From positions 3,787,001 to 3,851,000 of the forward strand of contig NC_037088.1 in the NCBI RefSeq assembly GCF_002994745.2: a stretch of DNA of 64,000 nucleotides. Reading direction: 5' to 3'. The notes under the pieces are model-generated. The model was given only the letters and a program-made list of their open reading frames with translations. It was not told the DNA's origin and made no database searches. This stretch comes from Rosa chinensis. Lineage: Eukaryota; Streptophyta; Magnoliopsida; Rosales; Rosaceae. The position numbers and the translations under genes were made by a program. Below are positions 1 to 12,238 of this stretch, in pieces; position 1 is the stretch's first letter; each line of letters starts with the position of its first letter.

Positions 1-2214
1 ATAGACAAAAAAAGTTAGAACTAAAAAGAAAATGGGCCGCAGGGATATCTTCAGCTACTTCTGCTAAGTGAATGTAATTAGCATTCTGTACAATACAGCC
101 CACAATAAGTATAAGTGGGTCTCTGACTCCACATTTGAATCAAAATAGTTTAATAATAGCAAAAACATTTGATTCAAAACAAAGGCTTAATGGAGAAGAC
201 CATAAATTTGGTCTTTTTTTTTTTTTTTTTCTTTTAAGGAATGAAAAAAGGCCGCACTTCTTAAATCTTATATGAACATTTTTAACAGCAGAATTTTAGT
301 TTTTCAATATATCCAGGTTTTTGGAATCTCAAAACTCATTTCACAGAACAAAAACTAACCATGACTGAAGAGTTCACTGTTTCAATTTGATTTTATCAGT
401 ATCTCACACTAAGAAATGATTAATGAAAAATTGCAGGTCCATCATGCCCACATTATCTTAAATTAAACACATTAATCAGAGAGCAGATGAATACTAAGAT
501 AATTAGAAGAAGCATTTGAAAAGTTTAAGAGAAATAAACTGAAAAAAAAAAAAAACACACACACACACACATGTATATATATTTATCACATGAAGCCTTC
601 TCTATTTAGATTAACCTTACTTTAACGTCACTTCAATAATCACATAATGAATTTCAACAATCAGAACCGTTGATCTTTTAGATTCCTCGTTGATAAAAAT
701 CTCCAGAATTTCTGCCATGTTGATAACCATTTGTTTATCCAAAATGATGGAACATACAAACAAATACAGAGAGTGGCCAAGAGAACTGAAACGGTAAAAG
801 TGGCTAGTCAAATGGTTACATGGTTTTTTAATTGCCTGGAAGTTTGTAGAAATAACATCTTAAGAGTGACCTATAAAATGGGTGGTCTTGAATTTCAAGC
901 TTTATATTTTAAGGGAGGGTGTCCACAAATTTTTAAAGGTTAACCTTAGAGAGAAGGCTTGTATATCTCATCATGTCACTTTTCTATCATATAGGCGTTG
1001 ACACCATAAGTGGAGTTATAAAAATAATAACAATATTAATAATAATTAAAAAATAAATAAAAAGTGTCATTGGTCTGACAAAATGGAGAAGTGACTTACA
1101 CAACATATAAGTAGCAATCTCGCAGTTGAAAAAAGAAAGGAAAAAAGAGATCTCTCTCATTGCTCTAGTGCTTAAACCAAGCTATGAAAAAATTGGTCCC
1201 ACTTATAAAAGCATAAGCCAAGCGTTGGAGGTCATCAAGGTCCAGTGAGAATCCAACAAGTATCAACTCCAACCAGATCATACCTACAATACACCTACCT
1301 AGCTATCAGGCAAACCTAAGCATCACTGGCCTAGGTAGCATACTGACTTCAGCACGGTGACTTGAAGATTACCAACCTGACCCAAGTATAGAAATTACCA
1401 GAGCGACAGACCTCAATGGTCTTTGTAAAGAATAGAGTTATACACTCTCATGTACCATGCAATCTTAACTATATTATTTGTGGAGCACCATACGTGAACG
1501 TAGTCAAATCTAAATCGAATTCGGTGAACCAACGTAAATCCTTATGTCTCACATGTGATTCCGATTCATAATCCCTAAATTATACTAAAACCAAAACTAG
1601 GCATAAACAATGGTCCTTACACAACTGCAATGAAAATATAAGTTTGTACTCAACGAAAAGTATGTTACATAGTTTATAACAACAACAATTGTTTCTTTAC
1701 AGTTTCCACAACCAAAGCGATCACGCAAATACAAAGCATGTCCAGCTCGATAAGAGTTAAATATAGAGGAAGGTAGAAGGATGGATATACGAGAAAGGGG
1801 AGATTGGTTAGCAGAAGGAAGAGGAGAGTAGAAGAGTTAACAACCAAATCGATAGTATGCATAATTCTCACACTACCGTTCCGTCCTTATATGATACCAA
1901 TGTATATTGACAGTTCCCATTTGACCCAAAAAAAACACACACTGTTATTCTAATTAGAGATATACATGAAACAATGTTAAAAGTTTTAACCTTGAGCCAC
2001 TAAAATAATCCCATTCAACACAACCATATTACACACCCGACTGAATAATCCTATTTATAGCTCACGCCGTAATTCTCAGTAACCAAACGGAGTTAAAAGA
2101 AAAGGCCCTATCTTTCAGACGAGACAATTTGATAAACCCAAAGCCCAGAAGAAATTGAAATTGATCTTTGAAATTGAAATTCAGAGCAAGCAAACAGAGA
2201 AGAGGAAGATGTAC
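1..2214. other. No confident coding feature; probable ARP7 intron 1 or downstream flank
   Basis: AT-rich sequence with only short, low-complexity reading frames on both strands. The ARP7 exon at 2215-2292 reads leftward, so this stretch should be its first intron. I could not find a second ARP7 exon here. Either intron 1 runs past the window edge or the exon is isolated. Confidence 0.45.
542..584. repeat. A-tract, (AC)n and (TA)n compound microsatellite
   Basis: A run of about 14 A is followed by about eight AC units and then by ATGTATATATAT. This is a simple compound repeat with no coding role visible. Confidence 0.85.
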
Positions 2215-2292
2215 CATGGCAGGAGCTTGATCGGGAACGGCGGGACCAGCTTTGAGGAGCTTGGAGCCAGCATCGACCACGGCGGCCTCCAT
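2215..2292 (-). CDS. ARP7: Actin-related protein 7, first coding exon (partial gene)
   Basis: The exon encodes 26 residues beginning MEAAVVDAGSKLLKAG and ending PDQAPAM, then meets a splice donor (ATG|GTACAT, donor at 2214). This matches the N-terminus of plant ARP7, a nuclear actin-fold protein linked to SWI/SNF-type chromatin remodelling. VVDAGS corresponds to the actin phosphate-1 nucleotide-binding loop. The ATG at 2292 lies in AAAATGG context. A longer frame upstream opens only with GTG, so I reject it. The intron falls in phase 0. No second exon is visible to the left within 2.2 kb. The identification rests on recalled family sequence; an isolated exon copy cannot be excluded. Confidence 0.75.
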
Positions 2293-2302
2293 TTTGGTCA
2301 CG

Positions 2303-2323
2303 AAACCCTAACCCTAACCCTAG
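2303..2323 (-). promoter_or_regulatory. Telobox-like repeats in the ARP7 5' leader
   Basis: On the plus strand this reads AAACCCTAACCCTAACCCTA, about 2.5 telomere-type repeats, ending 11 bp before the ARP7 ATG. Teloboxes (AAACCCTA) near transcription starts are common in plant genes expressed in dividing cells. It could also be a chance short interstitial telomere repeat. Confidence 0.6.
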
Positions 2324-3762
2324 TTTAGGTTTTGGCTTATGTAAATTGGAGAAGGATTGGGTTGGGTTAGCTACTTGGCCGAGACATAGAGCGGGATTTG
2401 TGTGTATTTTCAAATTCCACTCTGGTGTCTTTCTATAGATTTAGCGAGAGGAGAGAATGTGGCTTTTGTTTTTTGTTTCTCATCTGATGGCTTATAAAGA
2501 AGCGTATTTGCAAAACGCCCCCTCCTATTTGTCCATATTTTTTTTTTCAGTTTACGCCTCAGATTTCTAATTTTTTGAATTTGACACCCTAAGTGACTAA
2601 ACAATTAAACTTGACGCATCATCAGTTCATCACAGTAATTCAGTAAATCCGTCGATTTAGTATTTGTTCGTGCAAATATTCATGACATGCCAAGTGCAAT
2701 ATAGTCATTTTAGTTCTTTAAGCGTCTAGTGTAGCTACTGTCAAATGTTCATTAATGAAACTGCTTAATATAATAGGGGGACGTATAGTCTAAACCTCAA
2801 ATTACAATAAGTACTAAGAGAACATCTCAAATAATAACAGGAGTCTCTACTAAGCTTATGTGTTCGAACTTGCACCAACTAACAAGGGTTGATATCTGGG
2901 CAACACCATTTGCTCCACAACGGTGACATTCGGGAAAGATAAAGCTCATATAAAGCCATAGAACCATTAAACTTTTTTTTCCCACTATGCTTGCCGACTA
3001 GAACTATAAATGGCGACACTATATTTCATCTTGTCACTAGGAGGTTGTGTCCATTTGATAACCATTCAACTCCTCTCTAAGACAAATAAGGCACTTTCAA
3101 TGCAGACATAGGCATTCAGCCCGACTTTCCCTATAATAATGTTATAGGGATTGATTGTAAGTAAAATACTTCTAAACAATAAACAAACCATTGAAAACAA
3201 ATAAAATAGACCATAAACCCACCAGCAAAGGCCCAAGAACATAGAATAGGCCCACGGTCCAGGTTTCCCAATAGCCAACACTTCGTCTTTTCTTATCAGC
3301 AATGCACGCTGCCGATGAACTAAGGCCGGCATCAGTGGCCAAACCAGGCCAATAGTGATACCCTCCGCCTTCAAACAATACCAACTTCAAACATGCTCGT
3401 CAAAGAATGCCAAAATCAAAGCATGCTGGGCAACATTGGCCTGACCGCCATGGCACCCAGATTCCACCCAGATTTGAATTGCAGCCCAGATCGAGTAACA
3501 CGCTCTCCGCCAAGCTTGGTGGCCCAAATTGGTGGTTGCAGACGTCTCTGCAGAATAACAGTGCTCCACTGTTGCTCCTCTCTATCTCAGCCTGGACTCT
3601 TCCTCCTACCTTCACTGCTGGACTGACTAACCAGACCTACCCATCCGATGACGAAATCACGAAGACGTGTCGTCAAACGAGACATGGAAACAAGAACTGC
3701 TCTTAAACTTTTCTTCTACTTTCCTGAAAACTCTGCGCAAATCTCAAAACCGCTTTTAGAAA
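2324..3762. other. ARP7 upstream region and intergenic sequence
   Basis: The 5' flank of the ARP7 exon, including its presumed promoter on the minus strand, followed by intergenic DNA. A GC-richer patch at 3390-3700 has overlapping frames on both strands (up to about 100 codons), but none shows a recognisable domain. I call no gene here. Confidence 0.4.
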
Positions 3763-3771
3763 TATTAATTA

Positions 3772-3922
3772 GGGAAAATTATTGGTCCCCCTCTGAACTA
3801 TTAGAGTGTCGATAGTGCAGTCCCTGTTATCTCAATTTTAACAAATTAATCCTCAGACATTCAAATCTCACACAATCTGGTCATTCCGTTAACTATCCGT
3901 CCAAATTGGTTGTTAATTGGGT
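3772..3922 (+). repeat. MULE left terminal inverted repeat
   Basis: About 151 bp matching the reverse complement of 15195-15344. The strongest block is the stretch from CTGAACTATTAGAG through CAAATCTCACACAA. Similarity fades past 3922. Confidence 0.85.
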
Positions 3923-4394
3923 AACGTGGTAACTTGGATACGCCATGTGCGCCACCTCAGACTATAAAATGTCGCGAATACCCTTAGCCTATTACGGTAG
4001 TCTTCGATCCGTTCTAAATCGTAACCCAGTTCGTAATCTCGCAAAAAAACCTAAAATTTTAAATCTTGTAATCTCTGAAGCGCTAGCCTCTGTAATCCCA
4101 CACAACCCATCAGCCTGATGCCATTCAAAATCAAACCCTAAACCTTCATCTGCTATCAAAGAGTGTCGTCTCCACAATCAGATTCGAATCTGAGGCCGAC
4201 ATCTAGAGGTGGCGACATGGTGGTTAACTACATTGATATGTGGGTTCCAAGAGTTTCAGAATGAGAGAATGATGAAATCTCTGATTATCTTTCCGATATG
4301 TCACCAAAATTGTAAAGCAAATAGAGTAGTCAGTTGTGCACTCTTTGTTAATTTGTGTATTAGAATACATAGCATTAGTAGAGACTTCTGATAT

Positions 4395-4510
4395 TATTTT
4401 GGGACATTCTCTTATGGTTTATTATAATTTGGGGTTTAGGCACTATGTCCCCCCTTGTATTCTATGGTTTCATTAATGGTTATGGCTTAAGGGCAGCCGT
4501 TTGGCCCTAC
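4395..4510 (+). repeat. Dispersed repeat shared with the 3' end of the 23.2-24.4 kb retroposon
   Basis: Runs from GGGACATTCTC through GGCACTATGTCCCCCC and TTTCATTAATGG to GGCTTAAGGGCAGCCG. The same succession of blocks occurs at 24285-24395, just before that retroposon's poly-A. Here there is no poly-A, so this is a fragment, or the shared family has another origin. Confidence 0.6.
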
Positions 4511-5177
4511 CTTAAAATCGCAAGTTTCTAGGATTTTGGATTTATGAAAAAGAAATTGGGAATTTTTGATATCAAGGGTTTCGGGGCTGATTTTAAACTA
4601 TATTTGTTGGTTTCTAAAGACTACTACTATTTCAAAATGGTTATTGTTATGGTTTCGAGTTCTAGGGTTTTGAAAAAAAATTGGGGGTTTACACTGGTTT
4701 AGGGGTTTCGAGATGCATGGTTTGATGATGTTGGCTATTTAACTGCAATTGCAAAACTGTGTGATTGTTAGAGCTGGTATGTGCTGGCTTTTAATATTGG
4801 TTTAGTTGTAGTAGGAGAATCTGGGTTTGGCTTTTAATATAGTACTTTTTGTGCAGCTTTTAGTTGTGGTCGTAGCATGTAGTAAACAAAGTTTTGTTCC
4901 ACTTTTGTTTTTGTCTCCCATGTGTGAACAACTGGAAAACTGGAGATTGTTGTTCGTTGTTTTATGCTGCCTTTTCGATTTGGCTTGTAGCTCTTTATGG
5001 AGGCAAGTATTAGTTGGTTGGGTATATTGATTTTGGTCTGAAGTTAATGGGCATGTTGACTCATGGTATATGTTGACTAATGGTATCTGTTGAATTATTG
5101 CAGGTCACCCAAACTATTTCACAGTGAAAGTGTATCATAGAGGGTGGATAAGGGACGTTTAATACGTTGGAGGGAAG

Positions 5178-5845
5178 ATGGATTTCTACAACAACGTCAA
5201 CAAAGATAGAATGTCGCTTGTTGAGGTAGATAACATAGTGAGGCAGCTCAATAATGATTGAATACTGGTATAGGGTTGGTAATGAAGATATTGAGCTGAT
5301 GAAGTTGGAAACAGATACAGATGTTGTGATCATGTGTAGTGCAATACCACATTGGAGGTTGATCATATTGTACTTGGACCACATAGAGCTGCATAGTGTG
5401 TTTGGAGAAGAAGATGATGACATCTTCATGTATGAAGACTTCTTCTTTAATGAAGGTCATAGCAGTAGTGTGATTATAGAAGAGTTCCTGATGATGAGCC
5501 TAGAAGGAAGCCAACATATGTGATTGAACAGCTACCTGATTCACCTAGACCTAGTAGAAGCAAGGGAATCGTGATTAGAGAGGTTGAGGAGACTGTACCT
5601 ACTCAAGCAAGCATTGTTGGTGACCTTGGTCCAAAAGACAAGGGAAAACAGAAGTTGGTGGAGCATGATACAAGCAAAAAATAGAAGTTGAAGTTGGTGG
5701 AAATAGATACAACAAAAAATCAGCAGTCTAGTAGAGGAGTAGGATCTTCTAAACAACAATCAAGTGGGATAGGGCAGCAGTCAAGTGTCCAAGAAAATGA
5801 AGGTTGTGGTCTTCTTGATATAGAGATAGAGTATTTGGATGAACG
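5178..5845 (+). pseudogene. MULE transposase gene, N-terminal part (broken by LARD)
   Basis: The frame opens with MDFYNNVNKDRMSLVEVDNI and stops after about 27 codons. Reading continues in another frame from 5254 as an acidic segment, with a further shift near 5510. It ends in a run of Gln, Ser, Glu and Asp residues that is cut at 5845 by the LARD insertion. Acidic text of the same style resumes at 12239, just past the LARD, supporting one interrupted gene. This segment would be the region before the MULE catalytic core. It has at least two frame breaks besides the insertion. I name it from its position in the MULE and its continuity with the transposase, not from a recognised domain. Confidence 0.6.
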
Positions 5846-7558
5846 TGATGCGGCTGAAATAGCCTCACAATTTAACCCTGCAAAATGTAGTTGTCAGTAT
5901 AGGATAAGCAGGGATCGTTCAGTTTGGGGATTGTAGGGTACACCTACACAAAAAGGTCAATTAACAAATAAAAGAATAAAATGGGGGGTTTTGAATTTGG
6001 TTTCTAATCTACTTAAAATAAAAACAAAACAAATAAAACTATATACAATGATCGACTTCCCTAACCTAGACCAATACCACTCGAAAATTACTAAGTGTAA
6101 AAACAAAAAATTCATTTCAACATGCTACAAAAATGTGCCCATCTTTAATGCCTAGATAAGAGCTCAAATGAAAAGCCTCAGCGGATCAATCCACTTATCT
6201 GATTCATTCTAATGTAGGCTTGGATCGGAAAAGTCCTTACCAAGCCTAATACTACTAATTTTTGAAAACACTCAGCGTAATTCTCTTAACTAGTAGTATT
6301 ATCTAACCCTTGAATCAACTCACACGTGCAAATTAACCATTACACATAGAATTTAACACGTAATTTCCAGAATCATTTAATCATTAAAGCATGATTTCTA
6401 CCACCTGTTAGAACTAATTACTACTTGTTTAACTCAGCGTCTTAACAAATAACAATTAATCTTGGCAAATTAAGCAAACACACAAGAACACTCAGCGTGA
6501 TTCTAGCATGTAAACTTATGAACCTAACTCTGAAAATTACCTAAACACGTAAAAGGGCACAAGATTGTAACATGCATCATAAAAGAATTCTCGAAATTAA
6601 CTCAATAATAAACTGAAAATCTCAAAAATATTAATAAAAATATTCTGAAAATTCCGTGTCTCCAATTACACAACTTGCAAATTGAAACACACAAAACCGA
6701 AATAAAAATTGTAAGTAGAGTCATAGTTACACTTTGAAGCTTTCCTCAGCGGCTTAGCAACACGGTGATGAACTCGTCTCTGCGATGGTGGTGGAGCGTC
6801 CTTGACTTAGCGCCTTAGAGCTTTGTAGATTGATGGATGGATGGTGTCACGGTCTTGTAGGTGATGAAAGTTTAAGGAGTGAATTGGGCAGTCTTGGAAT
6901 GGTTTTTGGCCAGGAAGTGATCTTGGCTGGGAAGTGATGCAAATTCAGTTCTGGACGTTGCCTATTTATAGGGGAGCATTGGTTGGCTTTACCAACTGAA
7001 ACGTCTCCTTTATGGCCTTAACTCCTCTCATAATGGGGCAATTCCTTTAATTTCCGAGTTGAAACGTCTTTCTCTTATTTATTTTTCAGCTGAAACATCT
7101 TTCTCTTTTATTCCTCAACTGAAAAACGTCTTCCTCTTATTTATTTTCCAGCTGAAACGTCTTTCTCTTTTATTCCTCAACTGAAAACGTCTTTTCTTCT
7201 TTATTTCCCTTCTTCATTGCTTGATCAAATATCTTAATGCTTTATTTTATGACTCCATCATTGCTGTTTCCAAGAGTTCAACCAGGCAACGTTTCCTACA
7301 ACAAGCAGGAGAATATCTGAATTTTCTAGAGAAAATAAAGGGAATTAAAATGTTAAAGACCGCAAAAACAGTTGACAGTTAGGAATCCTGATCCAGCTAG
7401 GATTTTTCACGAATTTTACTTTTTTCGCCTATTTCACTCCAAACACTCAACAAGACTCTCAAAATGACTTACTGACTCAAGACACTAAACTTAAGGGAGA
7501 AACAAAGCTAAAATGGGGCACATATTCAATAATATTGTCACACTTTTTGGTCCTATCA
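5846..7558 (-). repeat. LARD 3' LTR (left copy)
   Basis: A 1713-bp direct repeat of 10521-12233. On the minus strand it starts TGATAGGACC and ends GCCGCATCA. It differs from its partner at about six positions, for example at 5919-5920. Confidence 0.9.
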
Positions 7559-10520
7559 ACTACCCCACACTTAGCTTTTGCTAGTCCCTTAGCAAAACAA
7601 AAATACAAAACAAAACAACGACTCGACAAAAAACAAGTAAATGACTCTACTTCCCCTAATTGTTGTCTCAGAGACTCCAAACTCATGGCTTTCACGTTAA
7701 ACACTTAATCAAAATTGCATAGATAATTCCATGGTTAATAAACCTGTGACATTCATATGACTAAGCAAGATATGGAGAACTTAAGTTATACAGTGAATGA
7801 TAGCATGTTTCGAACAAGTCCAATCCAAACTCACAGGGCATACTCTCGATTTTTCTCTCAGAAATGGCTATGCTTAAAAACTTCACACTCAAGTATATGC
7901 AAGAGAACAAATTGTAAGGCAACAAACAACTTGCATATTTCATCAATAAACGCATTTTGTGAAGAATTTTTAAAGACCTCAAGAAATGACTAAGTGCACA
8001 AGTGGACCTAAACCATAAGCTCGACTGCGTACCTGACTCCACTAACCAAAGGCTGCCCATCTCAAGGATCAAGTCAGCACTTAAAACAGGTTGTAATGGG
8101 GCTAAACTAGGGTTTTCGAAATGAAGATTAAGGATACAAAAATCCTAAGGACCTAGCAGAGCATATAAGCACCACCTTATGTCATCATTTTTGTAGGCCA
8201 AATATCATTGTTTTGGGCCAAACCTTCACTCTAACCAACATGGGAATGGACAAAGGCATAATTTTCAACTTTGAGCCTTCTACAAATTTGAAAGTCCAAA
8301 ACCACACTTCAACAATTTCCCAAGAGTTTTCTTTTGCCATTTTTCTTTCTTTTTTTTTCATTTTCATTTTCTTTCTTTTTTTTTTTACGGAAATTTTTTT
8401 ATCTTTCTCTTTCTCTTCTTTTTTTCTTGGATTTTCCCCACCCCACACTTGTCTTTCATCGTCACCCCTACATACTATGTCATGCTCTACTAAGTCCCCA
8501 AGACAAGGGTAGAGATATCCTGTACTAAGCTCATGGTAGGGTAGTGAGGGTGATGAAACAAAGGTTTTAAACGTAGGCTCAAAGGGGTTCATTCTAAGGA
8601 GTCCCACGACGGGCACAATTGGGGACACATGCTTGTTTGGCTATGGTGGTTACCCTAATGCCTTCTATCCTATCCAGGATCAGGGCATATTATGGCATAC
8701 AAGTTTTGACAGTCACAACAGTCGAGTTCTAGTACTCTCTAGTCCATTAAAATCTATGGCACATGATCATTGGATTTCAAAGAATGATGAGGTTTTGCAA
8801 ATACAGCCATGAAATTCTAGAATTATCAATTAAGCACTCAAAAAGAAAGTATTTTAGCTCAACAACTCACTTAGGGTCAAATGAATCAGACTTAATCCTA
8901 GCATACTTAATGAACCAAGTTACAATCCTATCTCAAATCTTCATACAAGGATCACAACGTCGATTACCACAGAATTCAATTAAGTCCTATTTTGATTGTC
9001 AAAACCTTCAGCCATGAATTCAGAGACATGTTCATCCTAGACGTTAGAGGCATCCTAAGACTCAAACACACAAAAAGACTCTATAAAACCAACTTCATTT
9101 TTTTTTTTTTTTTTTTTGGAACTAAAATAAAGGTGTAAACCCACCCCACACTTAGAATCTACATTGTCTCAATGTAGGCAAAAAAATATGGTATATAGAC
9201 CCTAAATGTGGGGGGCTACGAAAATAAGGGAAAGGTAAAACAAACAAACAAAGACACAAGTACAATTCAACCTAAGCAAGTGAAGGGATAGAAATGTCAA
9301 ACTCTCGTTGATGGCTCCTTCACAGCTTCGTTTGAAATGGGTTGCCTACCATGCAGCGCTTAATATTTATAGTTCTTCAGCCTGGACTTTTCTCCTTGTT
9401 CACACGTGCTCATTCCTTGGGTGCCTCCTGGAGGGGTATCTCTTCCAATGTGTGCTCCACAAAGGACTCACCAGATCAAGTGTTAGTAACATATACAAGG
9501 TTAGGAATACAAACATTATGTCCTTCCTACTTTCTAAGTTACTTTTACATTTACATACTTAGGTACTGGAACATAGGACCTCCTTGTGCAGTGGGACTAT
9601 AGAACAGCTACCCTCGACAAGGTCATGTTTAATCCAATATACCCTAAGCAGGTCACACAACATTTTTTTTTTTTTTTAAAGTTTGTTATAAACTTAGCTA
9701 ATATCTCAATTGATTCCAAGTTGTAAGTCGAGCCCAATAGAAACCGCTACTATTGGTGAGATACGATATAGGGATAGTCGCCCAGACACAAGTCTCTTTC
9801 CTTTGTTTCAGAAGGCAGAATGGCCAGATTAAGAGGTAAGTGAGAGGGAGGACTCATTTTAGTGATACTACGGAGGCTACTCCCTCATTGAGGTTTAGGC
9901 CCCTATCGGCTACTCCCACATAGTGGTTTAGGCTCATTCTATAGTATCTCTGAGATCCAATTGAACCCATCACCCAGGGTCTCAACCTAAGACACCATCC
10001 GTATGCCCCTTACTCAGCTGGGAAATTAACTTATGTGTTAGACCGTTCTCCAAGTGCTAATAAAGGCCGCCCTCAACCTCAAGAGACCTGAGCAAGGTAC
10101 TAATGAAGGGTTTAGGCCAATATTAACAAAAGGGCCCTAGTCTACTCATACGATTTTACACACTTACAACAATTAAGTATTTAGCTAAATTCATAACCTA
10201 AGTATAAAAATCTAAGTGAAACACATACAATTTACAACATGCTGAAAAAAAAAAAATCTAAGTGAAACACATTCAATTTACAATATGGTAAAAAAAAAAA
10301 CTTCTACAAATTGTACAACAGTGATAAAAGACATGCTTAATTTTGTAACACTCATAAAACTTAAACTAAATCACAATTAAAGCTTGGCCTAACCGAAATC
10401 GTAATTTGTCACCATTCCACAAGTGTAGTACAAAAATTAGCATGCATTCTATATACAACAAAATCGATGACACTTTAAGTGTAAGGGATTTTAACAATCC
10501 CCGGCAACGGCGCCAAAAAT
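7559..10520 (-). other. LARD internal region, no coding capacity seen
   Basis: All frames are short and low-complexity, with several T/C tracts (8340-8430, 9100-9118, 9662-9678). The plus strand has a second CCCCACACTTAG purine-tract-like copy at about 9142. Near 9335-9360 the minus strand carries a TTAAGCGCTGCATGG...GGCAACCCAT motif, of a kind I associate with Athila-type elements. I see no gag or pol domain. Confidence 0.7.
10499..10515 (-). other. LARD primer-binding site
   Basis: On the minus strand TGGCGCCGTTGCCGGGG begins five bases inside the right LTR. This is the usual location and sequence type for a tRNA primer site in plant Gypsy-class elements. It sets the orientation of the element. 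Confidence 0.8.
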
Positions 10521-12233
10521 TGATGCGGCTGAAATAGCCTCACAATTTAACCCTGCAAAATGTAGTTGTCAGTATAGGATAAGCAGGGATCGTTCAGTCC
10601 GGGGATTGTAGGGTACACCTACACAAAAAGGTCAATTAACAAATAAAAGAATAAAATGGGGGGTTTTGAATTTGGTTTCTAATCTACTTAAAATAAAAAC
10701 AAAACAAATAAAACTATATACAATGATCGACTTCCCTAACCTAGACCAATACCACTCGAAAATTACTAAGTGTAAAAACAAAAAATTCATTTCAACATGC
10801 TACAAAAATGTGCCCATCTTTAATGCCTAGATAAGAGCTCAAATGAAAAGCCTCAGCGGATCAATCCACTTATCTGATTCATTCTAATGTAGGCTTGGAT
10901 CGGAAAAGTCCTTACCAAGCCTAATACTACTAATTTTTGAAAACACTCAGCGTAATTCTCTTAACTAGTAGTATTATCTAACCCTTGAATCAACTCACAC
11001 GTGCAAATTAACCATTACACATAGAATTTAACACGTAATTTCCAGAATCATTTAATCATTAAAGCATGATTTCTACCACCTGTTAGAACTAATTACTACT
11101 TGTTTAACTCAGCGTCTTAACAAATAACAATTAATCTTGGCAAATTAAGCAAACACACAAGAACACTCAGCGTGATTCTAGCATGTAAACTTATGAACCT
11201 AACTCTGAAAATTACCTAAACACGTAAAAGGGCACAAGATTGTAACATGCATCATAAAAGAATTCTCGAAATTAACTCAATAATAAACTGAAAATCTCAA
11301 AAATATTAATAAAAATATTCTGAAAATTCCGTGTCTCCAATTACACAACTTGCAAATTGAAACACACAAAACCGAAATAAAAATTGTAAGTAGAGTCATA
11401 GTTACACTTTGAAGCTTTCCTCAGCGACTTAGCAACACGGTGATGAACTCGTCTCTGCGATGGTGGTGGAGCGTCCTTGACTTAGCGCCTTAGAGCTTTG
11501 TAGATTGATGGATGGATGGTGTCACGGTCTTGTAGGTGATGAAAGTTTAAGGAGTGAATTGGGCAGTCTTGGAATGGTTTTTGGCCAGGAAGTGATCTTG
11601 GCTGGGAAGTGATGCAAATTCAGTTCTGGACGTTGCCTATTTATAGGGGAGCATTGGTTGGCTTTACCAACTGAAACGTCTCCTTTATGGCCTTAACTCC
11701 TCTCATAATGGGGCAATTCCTTTAATTTCCGAGTTGAAACGTCTTTCTCTTATTTATTTTTCAGCTGAAACATCTTTCTCTTTTATTCCTCAACTGAAAA
11801 ACGTCTTCCTCTTATTTATTTTCTAGCTGAAACGTCTTTCTCTTTTATTCCTCAACTGAAAACGTCTTTTCTTCTTTATTTCCATTCTTCATTGCTTGGT
11901 CAAATATCTTAATGCTTTATTTTATGACTCCATCATTGCTGTTTCCAAGAGTTCAACCAGGCAACGTTTCCTACAACAAGCAGGAGAATATCTGAATTTT
12001 CTAGAGAAAATAAAGGGAATTAAAATGTTAAAGACCGCAAAAACAGTTGACAGTTAGGAATCCTGATCCAGCTAGGATTTTTCACGAATTTTACTTTTTT
12101 CGCCTATTTCACTCCAAACACTCAACAAGACTCTCAAAATGACTTACTGACTCAAGACACTAAACTTAAGGGAGAAACAAAGCTAAAATGGGGCACATAT
12201 TCAATAATATTGTCACACTTTTTGGTCCTATCA
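10521..12233 (-). repeat. LARD 5' LTR (right copy)
   Basis: A 1713-bp repeat, nearly identical to 5846-7558. It acts as the 5' LTR because the primer site adjoins its lower-coordinate edge on the minus strand. Confidence 0.9.
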
Positions 12234-12238
12234 GAACG

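Larger units (their letters stand above)
5846..12233 (-). mobile_element. Non-coding LTR retrotransposon (LARD), 6.4 kb, very young
   Basis: Two direct repeats of exactly 1713 bp flank a 2962-bp interior without coding domains. Repeat ends are TG...CA. The 5-bp duplication gaacg (5841-5845 and 12234-12238) is perfect. On the minus strand a primer-binding site (TGGCGCCGTTGCCGGGG) directly follows the right LTR, so the element reads right to left. A purine tract (AAGTGTGGGGTAGT) precedes the left LTR. By eye I count only about six differences between the LTRs, implying very recent insertion. It must be mobilised by another element's proteins; the primer site and internal motifs resemble Athila/Tat-type Gypsy elements (inference). 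Confidence 0.9.

Noticed and set aside
2293..2301. An upstream start extending the ARP7 exon by three codons
   Set aside because: That codon is GTG, not ATG; the ATG at 2292 is the conserved start.
3393..3706. Overlapping frames near 3.5 kb as a gene
   Set aside because: Three to four frames of similar length coexist on both strands with no domain, splice logic or recognisable protein.
8185..8628. A Lys-rich minus-strand frame of 147 codons in the LARD
   Set aside because: It is driven by the T-rich tract on the plus strand (8340-8430), with no conserved domain.
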